DNA from: Pseudoxanthomonas mexicana
GTDB taxonomy: Bacteria; Pseudomonadota; Gammaproteobacteria; Xanthomonadales; Xanthomonadaceae
Assembly: GCF_001556105.1 (NCBI RefSeq)
Contig: NZ_LSIF01000027.1
Coordinates: 85,736 to 149,735 of the forward strand
DNA length: 64,000 bases
Direction of reading: 5' to 3'
Shown: one piece after another, positions 33,525 to 44,834 of the stretch
Position numbering within the stretch: position 1 is the first letter of the stretch
Layout: the number at the start of each line of letters is the position of its first letter
The notes under the pieces: model-generated
Database searches by the model: none
What the model was told of the DNA's origin: nothing
Seen by the model: the letters and a program-made list of their open reading frames with translations, nothing else
Made by a program: the position numbers and the translations under genes

Positions 33525-34466
33525 TCAGGCGAATGCGTCGGTCGCGCGCACCAGCGCGTCGACGTTCTCGGCCTCGAACGCGGAATGCCCGGATGCCGGC
33601 GTGATCTCGAGTTTCGCCTTCGGCCACGCCTTATGCAGTTCCCATGCGTTGGCGATCGGGCAGACCACGTCGTAGCGGCCGTGCACGATGACGCCCGGGA
33701 TGTCTGCGATGCGCGAGGCATCGCGCAGCAACTGGTCTTCGACCTCGAAGAAGCCGCCATTGACGAAGTAGTGGTTCTCGATGCGCGCGAACGCCAGCGC
33801 GAACTCCGGCTCTTCGTGGCCGCTGACGAAATCCGCATCCACGTGCAGGAAGCTGGTCGCGCCTTCCCACACGCTCCAGGCCTTCGCGGCGGCCAGGCGG
33901 GTGGCCTCGTCGTCGGAGGTGAGGCGGCGATGGAAGGCCGAGATCAGGTCGTGGCGCTCGACCGACGGGATCGCGGTGACGTAGTGTTCCCACGCATCCG
34001 GGAACAGGCGGCTGGCGCCTTCCTGGTAGAACCATTCCAGTTCCCAGCGGCGCAGCATGAAGATGCCGCGAAGCACCAGTTCGGTGACGCGTTGCGGATG
34101 CGTTTCGGCGTAGGCCAGCGCCAGCGTCGAACCCCAGCTGCCGCCGAACACCTGCCAGCGATCGATGCCGATCGTCTCGCGCAGCTTCTCGATATCGGCG
34201 ACCAGGTCCCACGTGGTGTTATCGACCAGGTCCGCATGCGGCGTGGACCGGCCGGAACCGCGCTGGTCGAACAGCACGATGCGGTACTTGGCCGGATCGT
34301 GGAAGCGGCGCATCTTCGGACTGCAGCCGGCACCCGGGCCACCATGCAGCAGCACGACCGGCTTGCCCTGCGGGTTGCCGCACTGTTCGTAGTACAGCGT
34401 ATGGCGGTCGTCGACCTTCAACGTGCCGGTGTCGAAGGGCTCAAGCTCGGGGTACAGCGTGCGCAT
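33525..34466 (-). CDS. pip: Prolyl aminopeptidase
   Basis: 313 residues from ATG 34466 (MRTLYPELEPFDTGTL); an ATG at 34475 adds three residues but sits too close to AGGA. It is an alpha/beta-hydrolase of peptidase family S33. Landmarks are VVLLHGGPGAGCSPKMRRFHDP (oxyanion HGGPG), VLFDQRGSGRSTPHA, the nucleophile Ser 110 in GGSWGSTLALAYAETHP, and a C-terminal GHSAFE His. It removes N-terminal proline from peptides and is characteristic of xanthomonads. The gene follows prmC by 30 bases. Confidence 0.95.
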   Translation of the reverse strand: MRTLYPELEPFDTGTLKVDDRHTLYYEQCGNPQGKPVVLLHGGPGAGCSPKMRRFHDPAKYRIVLFDQRGSGRSTPHADLVDNTTWDLVADIEKLRETIGIDRWQVFGGSWGSTLALAYAETHPQRVTELVLRGIFMLRRWELEWFYQEGASRLFPDAWEHYVTAIPSVERHDLISAFHRRLTSDDEATRLAAAKAWSVWEGATSFLHVDADFVSGHEEPEFALAFARIENHYFVNGGFFEVEDQLLRDASRIADIPGVIVHGRYDVVCPIANAWELHKAWPKAKLEITPASGHSAFEAENVDALVRATDAFA

Positions 34467-34496
34467 GGGCGGCATATCCTGGACGAAAGCGACAGT

Positions 34497-35369
34497 CTAG
34501 CGGCTGCGGTCTTGCCCTTCCGTTACGCGCCCGAGGGTCACCCGGTCGCGCTGTTCGAGGTCGGTTTCGGTGGCGACATCGACGAAGTCCGCTGCGATCA
34601 ACAGCGCGCGGATCGCCTCGCCCTGGTCCCAGCCGTGCTCCAGCAGCAGCCAGCCGCCGGGCACGAGGTGCGACGGCGCGAGGGCGACGATCTCGCGGAT
34701 GGCATCCAGGCCATCGGCACCGGACGACAGCGCCGTCGGCGGCTCAAAACGCAGGTCGCCCTTGCCCAGGTGCGGATCACCGTCCGCGATGTACGGCGGA
34801 TTGCTGGCGATCAGGTCGAAGCGTTCGCCGGCCAGCGGTGCCAGCCAGCTGCCATGGCAGAACACGACGTTGGCGATGCGGTTCGCGCCAGCGTTCGCCT
34901 GCGCGATGTGCAGAGCCTCTTCGCTGACATCGGTCGCGACGACCTGCACCAATGGCCGCTCGCTCGCCAGCGCCAGTGCGATGGCACCGCTGCCCGTCCC
35001 GAGGTCGGCGATGCGCAGCGGACGGTCGTCCGGCAACCGCTCCAGCGCCAGTTCGACGAGCCGTTCCGTTTCCGGACGCGGGATCAGCGTGGCCGGCGAG
35101 ACCTGCAGGTCCAGGGTCCAGAATCCGCGCCGGCCCAGCAGGTAGGCCAGCGGCTCACCCGCGGCGCGACGGGTCAGCAACGCATCGAAGGCTGACGCCT
35201 CGCGCTCCAGCAACGGATCGTCGCCGTGCGCGAACAGCCAGGCCCGGTCGCGCTCCAGCACGTGCAGCAACAGGTGCTCCGCCTCGTGGCGGGCATCCGG
35301 GCCGGACAGCCGCTCCGCGGCGGCGCGCAGGGCCAGGTCGAGTCGGACGGTAGGCAGGTCGGCAGGCAT
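34497..35369 (-). CDS. prmC: Peptide chain release factor N5-glutamine methyltransferase
   Basis: 290 residues from ATG 35369 ([21 protein letters not shown]). It methylates the Gln of the GGQ motif of RF1 and RF2. Motifs are [42 protein letters not shown] (SAM motif I), [11 protein letters not shown], and the catalytic NPPY in [16 protein letters not shown]. An upstream in-frame ATG (35417) would add 16 residues without family support. It leads a minus-strand run with pip. prfA is not adjacent here, unlike in E. coli. Confidence 0.94.
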   Translation of the reverse strand: MPADLPTVRLDLALRAAAERLSGPDARHEAEHLLLHVLERDRAWLFAHGDDPLLEREASAFDALLTRRAAGEPLAYLLGRRGFWTLDLQVSPATLIPRPETERLVELALERLPDDRPLRIADLGTGSGAIALALASERPLVQVVATDVSEEALHIAQANAGANRIANVVFCHGSWLAPLAGERFDLIASNPPYIADGDPHLGKGDLRFEPPTALSSGADGLDAIREIVALAPSHLVPGGWLLLEHGWDQGEAIRALLIAADFVDVATETDLEQRDRVTLGRVTEGQDRSR

Positions 35370-35645
35370 CGCCGCGCATGGTACCGGCCCGGACGCCACC
35401 CGACGCGGCCAGGTCATCGCAGCGCACCATCATGGTGCCCTATGGCGTATGGACGTCGATGACCCGCCAGAATGGTGATCACTGGCGTCGTAAGGTCTTC
35501 ACCCCCGCGTCGCGGGCGTAAACCCATAGGGCGTCTGGATCGCTGACGGCCGCATCTGTGGACCATCAAGTCATTGATAAGTAACAACTTAACCCTCATG
35601 TAGCCCTTACTCGCTTCCCAGCCGGGCACACAGAACGTCATTTCG

Positions 35646-35682
35646 ATAGTCAAAAACTATCTATCCAATTCCATCAATCGAT
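35646..35682 (+). promoter_or_regulatory. OxyR-type binding site upstream of ahpC
   Basis: ATAG TCAAAAA CTAT (35646-35660) matches the ATAG-N7-CTAT OxyR element exactly. Seven bases later comes a weaker second element, ATTC-N7-CGAT (35668-35682), so the spacing follows the full four-half-site pattern. It ends just before the -35 of ahpC, the expected position for an activator. oxyR itself is encoded 2.5 kb downstream. Confidence 0.68.
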
Positions 35683-35711
35683 TTGAGATATCAATAGTCC
35701 CTGCCTACCAT
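35683..35711 (+). promoter_or_regulatory. ahpC promoter (-35 TTGAGA, 17 bp, -10 TACCAT)
   Basis: TTGAGA (35683-35688) and TACCAT (35706-35711) are separated by exactly 17 bases. Initiation near 35718 would give a leader of about 39 bases with GAGGA before the ahpC ATG. Confidence 0.6.
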
Positions 35712-35756
35712 GGCGCCATCGCTTCACCACACCCACTCCACTCACGAGGATCTTCC

Positions 35757-36320
35757 ATGTCCCTGATCAACACTGCGGTCCAGCCGTTCAAGACCACCGC
35801 CTTCCACAACGGCGAATTCGTCGAAGTCACCGACGGCACCCTGAAGGGCAAGTGGTCGGTCCTGATCTTCATGCCGGCCGCCTTCACCTTCAATTGCCCG
35901 ACCGAAGTGGAAGACGCCGCCGCCAACTACGCCGAGTTCCAGAAGGCCGGCGCCGAGGTCTACATCGTCACCACCGACACGCACTTCTCGCACAAGGTGT
36001 GGCACGAAACTTCCCCGGCCGTGGGCAAGGCCCAGTTCCCGCTGGTCGGCGACCCGACCCACCAGCTGACCCGCGCCTTCGGCGTGCACATCGAGGAAGA
36101 AGGCCTGGCCCTGCGCGGCACCTTCGTCATCAATCCGGAAGGCGTCATCAAGACCGCCGAAGTGCACAGCAACGAGATCGCCCGTGACGTGTCGGAAACC
36201 CTGCGCAAGCTGAAGGCCGCGCAGTTCACCGCCGCCAACCCCGGCCAGGTCTGCCCGGCCAAGTGGAAGGAAGGCGCGCAGACGATCGCCCCGTCGCTGG
36301 ACCTGGTCGGCAAGATCTAA
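35757..36320 (+). CDS. ahpC: Alkyl hydroperoxide reductase subunit C (peroxiredoxin)
   Basis: 187 residues, a typical 2-Cys AhpC. The peroxidatic Cys 47 lies in MPAAFTFNCPTEVED, and the resolving Cys near 166 in NPGQVCPAKWKEG. It reduces H2O2, organic peroxides and peroxynitrite and is recharged by AhpF. GAGGA lies before the ATG. The OxyR-like box upstream and the oxyR gene downstream indicate peroxide induction. Codon use is strongly biased to the preferred high-GC codons, fitting high expression. Stem-loops follow the stop. Confidence 0.97.
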   Translation: MSLINTAVQPFKTTAFHNGEFVEVTDGTLKGKWSVLIFMPAAFTFNCPTEVEDAAANYAEFQKAGAEVYIVTTDTHFSHKVWHETSPAVGKAQFPLVGDPTHQLTRAFGVHIEEEGLALRGTFVINPEGVIKTAEVHSNEIARDVSETLRKLKAAQFTAANPGQVCPAKWKEGAQTIAPSLDLVGKI

Positions 36321-36336
36321 GTCGCATCGCATTACC

Positions 36337-36361
36337 GGCGCATCCGCCCTCCGGATGCGCC
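36337..36361 (+). terminator. Stem-loop after ahpC, possible attenuator
   Basis: GGCGCATCCG/CGGATGCGCC is a perfect 10-bp stem with a 5-base loop, 17 bases past the ahpC stop. There is no U-run, so it is more likely an attenuator or mRNA-stabilising hairpin than a full terminator. Confidence 0.55.
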
Positions 36362-36382
36362 TGATCGACCCGCTTCACGTCA

Positions 36383-36405
36383 CCTCCGGGCCGCTGGCCC
36401 GGAGG
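36383..36405 (+). other. Second stem-loop between ahpC and ahpF
   Basis: CCTCCGGGCC GCT GGCCCGGAGG is a perfect 10-bp stem with a 3-base loop. It lacks a U-run. Confidence 0.55.
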
Positions 36406-36415
36406 CCGACCCGGA

Positions 36416-36504
36416 CGTTTGCAGCAGCGGCATGCGCCGCTCGCCGGTTCCCCCCTCCCTGGCCGGCGCCTCTCTCCCCCCGGCGCATGCCGCTCCTGCA
36501 AACG
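36416..36504. repeat. 23-bp imperfect inverted repeat between ahpC and ahpF
   Basis: The arms at 36416-36438 and 36482-36504 (CGTTTGCAG...GCATGCGCC and its complement) differ at one position and enclose 43 bases that contain pyrimidine-rich tracts. The transcript could form a long hairpin. The arrangement resembles intergenic REP/BIME-type repeats, but other copies cannot be checked within this window. Confidence 0.6.
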
Positions 36505-36559
36505 CCTGACCTTCTTCCCCGATTCCCTTCCCAGAATCCCCTCCACGGAGACGTTCGCC

Positions 36560-38146
36560 ATGCTGGACGCCAATCTGAAGACGCAGCTCAAGGCCTACCT
36601 GGAAAAGGCCGTGCGTCCGATCCACATCACCGCGCAGTTGGACGACAGCGCCAGCTCGGCCGAGCTGCAGGCACTGCTGCGCGACCTGCAGGACGCGTCC
36701 GACAAGATCAGCGTCACCGAACAGCGCGGCGGCGACCGCACGCCGTCGTTCGCACTGACCTCGCCCGACCAGGACATCCACCTGACCTTCGCCGGACTGC
36801 CGATGGGCCACGAATTCACCTCGCTGGTGCTGGCGCTGCTGCAGGTTGGTGGCCATCCGTCGAAGCTGGCGCAGGACGTGATCGAACAGATTCGCGATCT
36901 CGACGGCGATTATCGGTTCGAGACCTATTTCTCGCTGACCTGCCAGAGCTGCCCGGACGTGGTGCAGGCGCTGAACCTGATGAGCGTGCTCAACCCGCGC
37001 ATCCAACACGTCGCCATCGATGGCGCGCTGTTCCAGCAGGAAGTCGAGGCGCGCGAAGTGCTGTCGGTGCCCTTCATCTTCCTCAACGGCGAGGTGTTCG
37101 GTGCGGGCCGCATGGGCGTGCCGGAGATCCTCGCCAAGCTCGACACCAACTCGGCGGCGCGTGCGGCGGCGAAGATCGCGGCCAAGGACGCGTTCGACGT
37201 GCTGGTCGTCGGCGGCGGCCCCGCCGGCGCAGCCGCGGCGATCTATGCCGCGCGCAAGGGCATCCGCACCGGTGTGGCAGCCGAGCGTTTCGGCGGGCAG
37301 GTACTGGACACGATGGCGATCGAGAACTTCATCTCGGTGCCCTACACCGAAGGCCCGAAGCTGGCCGCGGCGCTGGAGCAACACGTCAGGGATTACCAGG
37401 TCGACGTGATGAACCTGCAGCGCGCGGAGAAGCTGGTGCCTGCCGGCAATGATGGCCTGGTGGAAGTGCAGCTCGCCAATGGCGCGTCGCTGAAATCGAA
37501 GACCGTCATCCTCTCCACCGGTGCGCGCTGGCGACAGATGAACGTTCCCGGCGAGAACGACTACCGCAACAAGGGTGTGGCCTACTGCCCGCACTGCGAT
37601 GGTCCGCTGTTCAAGGGCAAGCGCGTGGCGGTGATTGGCGGCGGCAACTCCGGCGTGGAAGCGGCGATCGACCTGGCCGGCATCGTGGCGCACGTGACGC
37701 TGATCGAGTTCGACAGCCAGCTGCGCGCCGACGACGTGTTGCAGCGCAAGCTGCGCAGCCTGCCGAACGTGCGCATCGTCACCAGCGCACAGACCACCGA
37801 GGTGCTCGGCGACGGCGCCAAGGTCAGCGGCCTGGTCTACAAGGACCGCACGGGCGGTGACACGCACCGCGTGGAACTCGAAGGCGTCTTCGTGCAGATC
37901 GGCCTGCTGCCGAACACCGAATGGCTGAAGGGCGTGGTCGACTTGAGTCCGCGCGGCGAGATCATCGTCGACGACCGTGGCCAGACCAGCGTGCCGGGCG
38001 TGTTCGCTGCTGGCGATGCGACGACGGTGCCGTACAAGCAGATCGTCATCGCCATGGGCGAAGGCTCGAAGGCCGCGCTGAGCGCGTTCGACCACCTGAT
38101 CCGCACGTCGGCACCGGTGGAAACCCCGGACGCGGTCGCGGCATGA
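36560..38146 (+). CDS. ahpF: Alkyl hydroperoxide reductase subunit F
   Basis: 528 residues from ATG 36560, with ACGGAG 7-12 bases upstream. The N-terminal double thioredoxin-like domain carries CQSC (128-131). The thioredoxin-reductase-like part has the FAD motif [21 protein letters not shown], the redox pair in [13 protein letters not shown] and the NADH-binding [18 protein letters not shown]. It passes electrons from NADH through FAD and two disulfides to AhpC. It is separated from ahpC by about 240 bases of stem-loops, which may lower its level relative to ahpC. Confidence 0.96.
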   Translation: MLDANLKTQLKAYLEKAVRPIHITAQLDDSASSAELQALLRDLQDASDKISVTEQRGGDRTPSFALTSPDQDIHLTFAGLPMGHEFTSLVLALLQVGGHPSKLAQDVIEQIRDLDGDYRFETYFSLTCQSCPDVVQALNLMSVLNPRIQHVAIDGALFQQEVEAREVLSVPFIFLNGEVFGAGRMGVPEILAKLDTNSAARAAAKIAAKDAFDVLVVGGGPAGAAAAIYAARKGIRTGVAAERFGGQVLDTMAIENFISVPYTEGPKLAAALEQHVRDYQVDVMNLQRAEKLVPAGNDGLVEVQLANGASLKSKTVILSTGARWRQMNVPGENDYRNKGVAYCPHCDGPLFKGKRVAVIGGGNSGVEAAIDLAGIVAHVTLIEFDSQLRADDVLQRKLRSLPNVRIVTSAQTTEVLGDGAKVSGLVYKDRTGGDTHRVELEGVFVQIGLLPNTEWLKGVVDLSPRGEIIVDDRGQTSVPGVFAAGDATTVPYKQIVIAMGEGSKAALSAFDHLIRTSAPVETPDAVAA

Positions 38147-38217
38147 TGCAGGGGTGCGGGCCGCACGCCGGTCCGCACCGCGTCGTACGCCATGCGGTTC
38201 CCTGAGGGAGGAGTCCG

Positions 38218-39189
38218 ATGAACCTGCGCGATCTCAAGTACCTGGTGGCCCTGGCCGACCACAAGCATTTCGGCCGCGCCGCCGCGGCTTGCTACGTCAG
38301 CCAGCCCACGCTGTCGACGCAGATCAAGAAGCTGGAAGACGAACTCGGCGTGCCACTGGTCGAGCGTGCGCCGCGCAAGGTCATGCTGACGCCGGCCGGT
38401 CGCGACGCCGCCGATCGCGCGCGCCGCATCGTCGCCGAGGTCGAACAGATGAAGGAGGCTGCGCGCCGCAGCCAGGATCCGGAAGCCGGCACCGTCCGCC
38501 TCGGCCTGTTCCCCACGCTGGGGCCCTACCTGTTGCCGCATGTCGTGCCGCGCCTGCGTGCGCGCTTCCCGCACCTGGAGCTGCTGCTGGTCGAGGAGAA
38601 GAGCGACGTGCTGCTGTCGCGTCTGCGCGAGGGCAAGCTGGATGCGGGCCTGCTCGCGCTCCCGGTGACCGACGACCAGCTGCATACCGAATTCCTGTTC
38701 GAGGAGCCGTTCGTACTCGCCGTGCCCGAGTCGCACCCACTGGCGCAGCGCGAATCACTGACGCTGGCCGAACTGTCGCAACAGCAGTTGCTGTTGCTGG
38801 AAGATGGCCACTGCCTGCGCGAGCAGGCACTGGATGTGTGCCGCCTGGCCGGTGCCAACGAGAAGTCGGAGTTCCGCGCCACCAGCCTGGAAACGCTGCG
38901 GCAGATGGTGGCGGCCGACGTCGGCATCACGCTGTTGCCCACCTTGGCGGTCAAGCCGCCGGTCGCGCGTTCGGAGAACATCCACCTGCTCGGCTTCAGC
39001 GATTCGCATCCGAGCCGGCAGATTGCGATGGTATGGCGCAAGAGCTCGGCGATGAGCGAATTCCTGCTGCAGCTCGCGCAGGTGTTCCGTGAGCTGCCAC
39101 CCAGCCTGTTCGAGCCGGATCCGCCGACCCATGGCACGCCTGCGAACCCGACACGCGCCGCTGAACCGCCACGGCCGCACATGGCTTGA
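38218..39189 (+). CDS. oxyR: Hydrogen peroxide-sensing LysR-type regulator OxyR
   Basis: 323 residues. The N-terminal helix-turn-helix is MNLRDLKYLVALADHKHFGRAAAACYVSQPTLSTQIKKLEDELG. The sensing cysteines are C199 and C208 in DGHCLREQALDVC, the same numbering as E. coli OxyR, with surrounding LLLLEDGHCLR and EFRATSLETLRQMVAADVG. Oxidation forms a disulfide and activates target promoters such as ahpC. GGGAGGAG precedes the ATG. The ahpC-ahpF-oxyR order is the one described in Xanthomonas. A terminator follows. Confidence 0.96.
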   Translation: MNLRDLKYLVALADHKHFGRAAAACYVSQPTLSTQIKKLEDELGVPLVERAPRKVMLTPAGRDAADRARRIVAEVEQMKEAARRSQDPEAGTVRLGLFPTLGPYLLPHVVPRLRARFPHLELLLVEEKSDVLLSRLREGKLDAGLLALPVTDDQLHTEFLFEEPFVLAVPESHPLAQRESLTLAELSQQQLLLLEDGHCLREQALDVCRLAGANEKSEFRATSLETLRQMVAADVGITLLPTLAVKPPVARSENIHLLGFSDSHPSRQIAMVWRKSSAMSEFLLQLAQVFRELPPSLFEPDPPTHGTPANPTRAAEPPRPHMA

Positions 39190-39237
39190 AGCGCTGGCGC
39201 TTCCGGGCTACGGTAGGCGCGCAAACAGAGATCCGAT

Positions 39238-39272
39238 GGGCGACGCCGCAACGCGTCGCCCGTTTCTTTTTT
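39238..39272 (+). terminator. Rho-independent terminator of the ahpC-ahpF-oxyR operon
   Basis: GGGCGACGC/GCGTCGCCC (39238-39246 with 39253-39261) has a 6-base loop and is followed by GTTTCTTTTTT. Confidence 0.9.
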
Positions 39273-39300
39273 GCGCTACCCAAACCTGGAGAACATCACG

Positions 39301-39741
39301 ATGAACCACACCCGCACCAGCGGCCTGCCGCCCTCCCCGCCCGCCCTCGTCATTTCCAGTCGCGACCTGTCGCGCCTTGAAGCCCTGCTCGACACGCCCG
39401 TGCTGCGCCGGCACCCCGCCGCACTCGCGCTGGTGGATGAGTTGAACCGCGCCGACGTGCGCGCGCCGGACGACATGCCGGACAACGTGGTGACGATGCA
39501 TTCGCGGGTCGAATGCGACGACGAGCTCACCGGCGAACACCATCGCCTGACCCTGGTGTATCCCCACGAAGCGAACGTCGAGACCGGCCGTGTCTCCGTC
39601 CTCGCGCCGGTGGGCAGTGCCTTGCTGGGGCTGTCGGTCGGACAGACGATCGACTGGCATGCGCCCGGCAACCGGCCGTTGCGGCTTCGCGTCACCGCGA
39701 TCGACTACCAGCCAGAAGCCAGCGGCGACCTGCACCGCTGA
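39301..39741 (+). CDS. rnk: Regulator of nucleoside diphosphate kinase (Rnk), GreA/GreB C-terminal domain family
   Basis: 146 residues from ATG 39301, preceded by GGAGA. A short N-terminal segment ([19 protein letters not shown]) leads into the GreA/B-like FKBP-fold domain: [58 protein letters not shown]. Rnk binds RNA polymerase near the secondary channel without cleavage-factor activity. It stands alone between the oxyR terminator and tal. Confidence 0.86.
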   Translation: MNHTRTSGLPPSPPALVISSRDLSRLEALLDTPVLRRHPAALALVDELNRADVRAPDDMPDNVVTMHSRVECDDELTGEHHRLTLVYPHEANVETGRVSVLAPVGSALLGLSVGQTIDWHAPGNRPLRLRVTAIDYQPEASGDLHR

Positions 39742-39847
39742 GTACATCGGCGCTATCGCCACAATCCATGAAAACCATCGTCCCGTGCCGGGTCCCGCTG
39801 CGCGGGACAAGGCATACTTGTCGCCCGATTCCCCCGCATCGACTGCC

Positions 39848-40810
39848 ATGACCGACACCTCCAAGCTCCAGCAACTGCGCGACCTGTCCGTGGTCGTCGC
39901 CGACACCGGCGACTACGACGCCATCAAGCGCCTCAAGCCGGTCGATTGCACGACCAATCCGACCCTGGTGAAGAAGGCGCTGGACCTGCCGGTGTACGCG
40001 GATCTGATCGAAGAACAGCTGGCCTGGGCACGTGCGCAGGGCGGTGGCGAGGACCTCGTCGACGAGGTCGTCGATCGCCTGACCATCGGCGTCGGCGCGA
40101 AGCTTGCCGGCCTGATCCCCGGCCGTGTCTCCACCGAGGTCGACGCCGACCAGGCCTACGACACCACGGCCACCGTCGCCAAAGCGCGCAAGTTCGTGCA
40201 GATGTACGCCGACCAGGGCATCGGCCGCGATCGCATCCTGATCAAGGTCGCCTCCACGTGGGAAGGCGTGGAAGCCGCGCGCGAACTGCAGGCCGAAGGC
40301 ATCGACTGCAACCTGACGCTGATCTTCAACCAAGCACAGGCCATCGCCTGCGCCGAAGCAGGCGCGTTCCTGATCTCGCCGTTCGTGGGCCGCATCCTCG
40401 ACTGGTACGTGGCCAACGGCCAGACCCCGGCGACCATCGATGAAGACCCGGGCGTGGTGTTCGTGCGCGGCGTCTATGCCGAGTTCAAGCGCCGCGGCTC
40501 ACGGACCGTCGTGATGGGCGCGTCGTTCCGTTCCACCGCGCAGATCGAAGCACTGGCGGGTTGCGATCGCCTGACCATTTCGCCCGATCTGCTGGAGAAG
40601 CTGGACCAGGACCACGGCGAGCTGCCGCGCAAGCTGTCCCCGGGTGCGGTGGAAGCGGTGAATGCGGCGCCGGTGACGGCCAACAGTTTCGCTGCCGCCA
40701 TCGAAGCCGACCCGATGGCGAAGGAGAAGCTGGCCACGGGCATCGAGATCTTCGCCAAGGACCTGACCGCGCTGCGCACGACCATCCGCGAGAAGCTGGC
40801 GGCGAACTGA
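39848..40810 (+). CDS. tal: Transaldolase
   Basis: 320 residues from ATG 39848 ([23 protein letters not shown]); the frame is open upstream without family support. The Schiff-base Lys is K133 in [12 protein letters not shown]. Other signatures are [28 protein letters not shown] and [17 protein letters not shown]. It moves a dihydroxyacetone unit between sedoheptulose 7-phosphate and glyceraldehyde 3-phosphate in the pentose phosphate pathway. A -10-like CATACT lies about 30 bases upstream. A GC-rich hairpin follows. Confidence 0.96.
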   Translation: MTDTSKLQQLRDLSVVVADTGDYDAIKRLKPVDCTTNPTLVKKALDLPVYADLIEEQLAWARAQGGGEDLVDEVVDRLTIGVGAKLAGLIPGRVSTEVDADQAYDTTATVAKARKFVQMYADQGIGRDRILIKVASTWEGVEAARELQAEGIDCNLTLIFNQAQAIACAEAGAFLISPFVGRILDWYVANGQTPATIDEDPGVVFVRGVYAEFKRRGSRTVVMGASFRSTAQIEALAGCDRLTISPDLLEKLDQDHGELPRKLSPGAVEAVNAAPVTANSFAAAIEADPMAKEKLATGIEIFAKDLTALRTTIREKLAAN

Positions 40811-40822
40811 CGTATCCAAAAC

Positions 40823-40847
40823 ACCGCGCGCCGTCATGGCGCGCGGT
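40823..40847. terminator. Hairpin between convergent tal and msrA
   Basis: ACCGCGCGCC GTCAT GGCGCGCGGT is a perfect 10-bp stem. On the minus strand it is followed by GTTTTGG, so it is best as the msrA terminator; on the plus strand there is no U-run. Confidence 0.65.
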
Positions 40848-40853
40848 GGTCGA

Positions 40854-41504
<651 letters not shown>

Positions 41505-41533
41505 GGCGAACCTCGTGGTCGTGGGGCGACGGA

Positions 41534-41803
41534 TCAGGCGGGCAGGATGCCGACGCCTTCGTCGTCGCCTTCCAAGATGGGGCCGTCGTCGCGCGATTCC
41601 AGTCCCAGTGCCCGCACGACAGCTTCCGCTTCAGGAAACGCCGCGTCCGGCACGCAGACACGCAGTACGCCGAACAGCGGCAGCTCGCCCATGCCGCCCA
41701 GCAGGGACTCGCCGAACACGAAGGCGGGAATCTCCACCTCTTCCAGCGCGTGCTTTACCAAGTGGGCGTCGAACAGGTTGTCGGCCAGATAGACCACGCG
41801 CAT
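41534..41803 (-). CDS. DUF2007 (putative signal-transducing) small protein
   Basis: 89 residues. The fold resembles a PII-like ferredoxin module: [70 protein letters not shown] lies 9 bases before the ATG, a strong signal. The reading frame continues upstream antisense to glnS for almost 1.9 kb, but that is a composition artefact. It heads a two-gene unit with msrA. Function of the family is not established. Confidence 0.78.
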   Translation of the reverse strand: MRVVYLADNLFDAHLVKHALEEVEIPAFVFGESLLGGMGELPLFGVLRVCVPDAAFPEAEAVVRALGLESRDDGPILEGDDEGVGILPA

Positions 41804-41950
41804 GGATGTGTCCTCCGTGGTCCAGCCTACACCGGCACTCCCACGAGGATGACCGCGCTGCCGGAAACAGCGCCATGGCTGTTCAGGATGAGCCAGTCCG
41901 GACGCCGGACCGGCTAAACTTGCGGTTTCCCACGTTCCCGCGCCCTGCCG

Positions 41951-43693
<1,743 letters not shown>

Positions 43694-43769
43694 TACCGGC
43701 GGCTTTCACCGCCCGTTGAGGCGGTGGCCGGCAGGCTGGCGCGCACCACCACCGAGGAAGGAGTCCGCC

Positions 43770-44186
43770 ATGTCCCGCATCGCGCTGCGCCTGCTGCCTG
43801 CCCTGCTGTCCTGCCTGTTCCTGTTCGCGCTGACGGGTTGCGCCGCACCGGCGTCCTCCGGTGGCACGGCTGCCGAGCCGCCTGCATCGACGCCGGCGCC
43901 CAAGCCGACTGGCGGGAACCTGCCCCCGCGGGAAGCCGGTGCGATCACCGTCGACTACGCCTGCAAGAGCAGTGCGGACTGCGCGGTGAAGAATGTCGGC
44001 AACTGCTGCGGTGCGATGCCGGCCTGCGTCAACAAGAACAGCCCCACCGACCCGCAAGGCGTGCAGGCGCAATGCGCCGCCAGCGGCCGCATGGGCGTCT
44101 GCGGCTTTGCCGACGTGACTGCCTGCCAGTGCGTCAGTGGTCGCTGCGAATCCGACTCCTCCGTCGCCAAGTTGCCTGCCCAGTAA
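43770..44186 (+). CDS. Cysteine-rich lipoprotein
   Basis: 138 residues from ATG 43770, preceded by GAGGAAGGAG. The signal peptide ends in the lipobox LTGC (Cys 24). A Pro/Ala-rich linker follows, then a compact region with about ten Cys (YACKSSADCAVKNVGNCCG, PACVNKNSPTDP, CAASGRMGVCG, ACQCVSGRCES) that must be disulfide-bonded. The spacing recalls small Cys-rich inhibitor-type domains, but I do not recognise a specific family. Its stop shares one base with the next gene's start. Confidence 0.75.
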   Translation: MSRIALRLLPALLSCLFLFALTGCAAPASSGGTAAEPPASTPAPKPTGGNLPPREAGAITVDYACKSSADCAVKNVGNCCGAMPACVNKNSPTDPQGVQAQCAASGRMGVCGFADVTACQCVSGRCESDSSVAKLPAQ

Positions 44187-44746
44187 TGCTCTACCAGCAA
44201 ATCCATCTGACCCTGCCCGCCTGGACCCACGACCTGATCGATCCCGCCGCGACGTACGTGAGCGACGAAGACAAGGTCGCGCTGGCCATCGACCTGTCGC
44301 GCCGCAACGTGGACGCCGGCAGCGGCGGGCCGTTCGGCGCCGTCGTGTTCGGCCCCGACCACCGCGTGATCTCGCTCGGCGTGAACCGCGTGATGCCGCA
44401 TACCTGTTCGCTGGCGCATGCGGAGACCATGGCCTACATGCTGGCGCAGCAGCGCCTGCAGACCCCGCGCCTCAACGACGTGCTGGCACCGGTGGTGCTG
44501 GCGACCTCGTCGCAGCCCTGCTGCCAGTGCTACGGCGCCACCATCTGGGCCGGCATCGATCGCCTGCTGATCGGTGCACGCGCCGAGGACGTGATGGAAC
44601 TGACCGAGTTCGACGAAGGCCCGCTGCCGGCGGACTGGATCGGCGAGCTCAACCGGCGCGGCATCGAGGTCGTGCGCGACGTGTGCCGCGACGATGCACG
44701 CGCCGTGCTGAAGCGCTACGGCGAACAGGGCGGCGACAAATACTGA
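44186..44746 (+). CDS. Nucleoside/guanine deaminase-like enzyme (CDA fold)
   Basis: 186 residues. The ATG at 44186 shares its A with the stop (TAATG) of the lipoprotein. The zinc site of the cytidine deaminase superfamily is complete: H78 and catalytic E80 in SLAHAETMAY, and C112 and C115 in SQPCCQCYGATIW. GGPFGAVVFGPDHRVISLGVNRV is typical of the guanine deaminase/TadA-like branch. It would deaminate a purine or related base; the substrate is not certain. The long N-terminal segment (about 25 residues) before the fold is unusual for TadA. Confidence 0.85.
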   Translation: MLYQQIHLTLPAWTHDLIDPAATYVSDEDKVALAIDLSRRNVDAGSGGPFGAVVFGPDHRVISLGVNRVMPHTCSLAHAETMAYMLAQQRLQTPRLNDVLAPVVLATSSQPCCQCYGATIWAGIDRLLIGARAEDVMELTEFDEGPLPADWIGELNRRGIEVVRDVCRDDARAVLKRYGEQGGDKY

Positions 44747-44755
44747 GCATCACGC

Positions 44756-44780
44756 GGAGAAGCCCTGCACCGGCTTCTCC
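44756..44780 (+). terminator. Hairpin after the deaminase gene
   Basis: GGAGAAGCC/GGCTTCTCC is a 9-bp stem with a 7-base loop, 9 bases past the stop. There is no clear U-run, so termination is uncertain. Confidence 0.45.
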
Positions 44781-44834
44781 TGTACCCTGTCCTCGCGGCA
44801 GGAGCCGCAGCCATCCGCTTCACGCGACCGCGCC

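Larger units (their letters stand above)
35370..35756. other. Intergenic region between prmC and ahpC
   Basis: 387 bases with no credible gene. The left part holds an imperfect pair of inverted copies, GCCCTATGG (35437-35445) and CCATAGGGC (35524-35532). Between them is a hairpin CGCCAG/CTGGCG (35465-35470, 35482-35487) with an 11-base loop. The right 120 bases are AT-rich and carry the OxyR-like box and the ahpC promoter. The prmC promoter must also lie here. Confidence 0.6.

Noticed and set aside
36337..36504. CRISPR-like repeat array between ahpC and ahpF
   Set aside because: The elements are inverted repeats forming hairpins, not direct repeats with regular spacers.
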